DNA of 6,232 bases, from positions 1 through 6,232 of the forward strand of contig CALHAO010000003.1 in NCBI GenBank assembly GCA_937931765.1, written 5' to 3'. The stretch's first letter is position 1, and the number at the start of each line of letters is the position of its first letter. Made by a program: the position numbers and the translations under genes. The notes beneath the pieces were generated by a model that worked only from the letters and a program-made list of their open reading frames with translations, was not told the origin of the DNA and did not search any database. The DNA comes from an uncultured Thiotrichaceae bacterium. Lineage in GTDB: Bacteria; Pseudomonadota; Gammaproteobacteria; Thiotrichales; Thiotrichaceae. This document shows positions 4,899-6,232 of the stretch, one piece after another.

Positions 4899-6217
4899 TG
4901 AGCCTGCAACAAGAAAGAGAGATGGAGCGGTGGTATCCATTAATCCCTCACCCTACCCAGATAGATTTGATGCAGGCGGTATCCTCTGGTATCAGGTTCC
5001 CCGTTGTTCCGGCTGGTAGACGCTCCGGCAAAACAGAGAGGTTCAAGCGGTTTATTGCCAAGCAAGCCACGATAAACAACAACGAAAAATACTTTGCGGC
5101 AGCCCCGACACGCGACCAGGCAAAAAAAATATTCTGGGATGATTTAAAGGCGCTGACGTTCTCAAGTACGCATCATAAAAAGCCATCCGAGACTGAGTTG
5201 AAAATTTATCTGCATTCTGGTTCTGAGATTCACATTATCGGGCTAGACAAGCCGCAACGGATAGAAGGCGTAAACTGGACAGGCGGCGGAATTGATGAAA
5301 TAGCCGACATTAAGCCGGAAGCGCTAGACGCAAACATCATGCCCGCCCTTAATACTGTTGACCCACGCAGGCCAAACTATCGGGCGTGGTGCTGGTTTCT
5401 TGGTGTGCCTGATGGGCTGAATCATTACTACCGGATGGCGCAACAAGCGGAATCAGATTCAAACCCTGAATACGCTTTGTTCCACTGGAAAAGCTCCGAG
5501 ATACTACCGGCTGATGTAATCGAGGCTGCAAAGCGAACTATGTCGCCTAAGCAGTTTAAGCAAGAGTATGAGGCAAGCTTCCAGACAGCATCAGGCCGCA
5601 TCTATGAAGATTACAGCAAAAAGAACCACGCTGCCGCAACGATAGAGCCACATGAGCAGCTACATTGGGCGCACGATCAAAACTACACTCCGCTCTCCTC
5701 TTCGGTTTCGGTTGTCCGTGATAATGATTTGTACCTGCTAGATGAAATAGTTTTAGCATCTGCTGTGTCGCGTCAATCTGCATTAGAGTTTGTCGAAAAA
5801 TACAAAGACCACAAAAACAAGCACGTTTTCATCTACGGTGATCCATCAGGCCGCAACGGTGAAAAGCATGGTCACGCATCAGACTACACTGATATTGAGG
5901 GCGTGCTAAAGAGTAGCGGTTGGCAATACACGCGACGGGTTGCAAATAAGCACCCAGCTATCAAGGATCGACAAAACTCAGTAAGGGCTAAAATATTAAA
6001 TGCAGCCGAAGAAGTGAGTTTGTATGTTAACCCTAAAACAGCGCCTTGGTGCCATGAAGGCTTAGCGACTGTGCAACTACAAAAAGGCTCCACGTTTCAA
6101 GAAGACCAGACGAACCAGTATCAGCACATCACAACTGCTATCGGGTATCAGGTTTCGTGGTTGTGGCCTATTGGTAAGGCTGCAATCAAGCCCCAGCCCA
6201 TAACCGGCATGTACTAA
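4898..6217 (+). CDS. terL: Terminase large subunit (packaging ATPase and nuclease)
   Basis: A complete 439-residue protein, a usual length for compact large terminases. The ATPase domain (about 1-225) has a Walker A AGRRSGKT at 39-46 and a Walker B GGGIDE at 129-134, with Asp133 for Mg2+ and Glu134 as catalytic base; PTQIDLMQA near the N-terminus looks like the adenine-binding Q-motif. The nuclease domain (about 230-420) has an RNase H-like fold, with Asp260 in HWAHDQNYTPLSSS and Asp315 in IYGDPSGR, and Asp329 in the following SDY. The C-terminal motif normally containing a third acidic residue reads QYQHITTAIGY here. The protein pumps DNA into the prohead through the portal and cuts it at the start and end of packaging. 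Together with the HNH protein this suggests cohesive-end packaging, which is inference. Confidence 0.96.
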   Translation: MSLQQEREMERWYPLIPHPTQIDLMQAVSSGIRFPVVPAGRRSGKTERFKRFIAKQATINNNEKYFAAAPTRDQAKKIFWDDLKALTFSSTHHKKPSETELKIYLHSGSEIHIIGLDKPQRIEGVNWTGGGIDEIADIKPEALDANIMPALNTVDPRRPNYRAWCWFLGVPDGLNHYYRMAQQAESDSNPEYALFHWKSSEILPADVIEAAKRTMSPKQFKQEYEASFQTASGRIYEDYSKKNHAAATIEPHEQLHWAHDQNYTPLSSSVSVVRDNDLYLLDEIVLASAVSRQSALEFVEKYKDHKNKHVFIYGDPSGRNGEKHGHASDYTDIEGVLKSSGWQYTRRVANKHPAIKDRQNSVRAKILNAAEEVSLYVNPKTAPWCHEGLATVQLQKGSTFQEDQTNQYQHITTAIGYQVSWLWPIGKAAIKPQPITGMY

Positions 6218-6232
6218 CTGTAAGACAATCCA

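Overview
This window is a piece of a tailed double-stranded DNA phage or prophage. The evidence is a terminase small/large subunit pair, a packaging-type HNH endonuclease and a GH19 (chitinase-like) endolysin, all on the + strand with almost no intergenic space. The protein types and good Shine-Dalgarno sites fit a phage of Proteobacteria, perhaps Gammaproteobacteria. The host genus cannot be fixed from the sequence, and no integrase or attachment site is visible to show whether it is an integrated prophage.

Layout. Positions 1-50 are probably the tail of an upstream unit, closed by a clear rho-independent terminator at 51-77. Positions 159-4318 form a tightly packed lysis/cell-envelope block. 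In order it holds a C39-like papain-fold protein, a circularly permuted papain-like (NlpC/P60, YiiX-type) protein, a 664-residue multidomain endolysin, a coiled-coil protein, a small membrane protein, a membrane-anchored protein with two conserved-looking cysteines, and an HNH endonuclease. Most genes overlap by 1-23 bases or share an ATGA/GTGA junction, so translational coupling is likely. A 61-base gap at 4319-4379 carries a good promoter candidate with a small inverted repeat. It is followed by the packaging block: small terminase (4380-4898) and large terminase (4898-6217). The portal gene would be expected next but lies outside the window.

How they work together. The terminase pair recognises, cuts and pumps phage DNA, and HNH proteins beside terminases are known helpers for cutting cohesive-end genomes. 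The upstream block probably supplies peptidoglycan degradation and membrane functions for lysis or entry. No textbook holin or Rz/Rz1 spanin pair is recognisable, so the single-helix membrane proteins are the candidates.

The most unusual object is the 664-residue reading frame. It looks like three genes joined in frame: a beta-helix-like domain, a GH19 endolysin, and a membrane-anchored module. An in-frame ATG with its own Shine-Dalgarno sits at each of the two domain boundaries (residues 309 and 523). The first boundary also contains two A7 tracts, and an ATGA stop/start overlap is preserved in the +1 frame. This suggests either nested translation starts or a recent gene fusion caused by a one-base homopolymer change.
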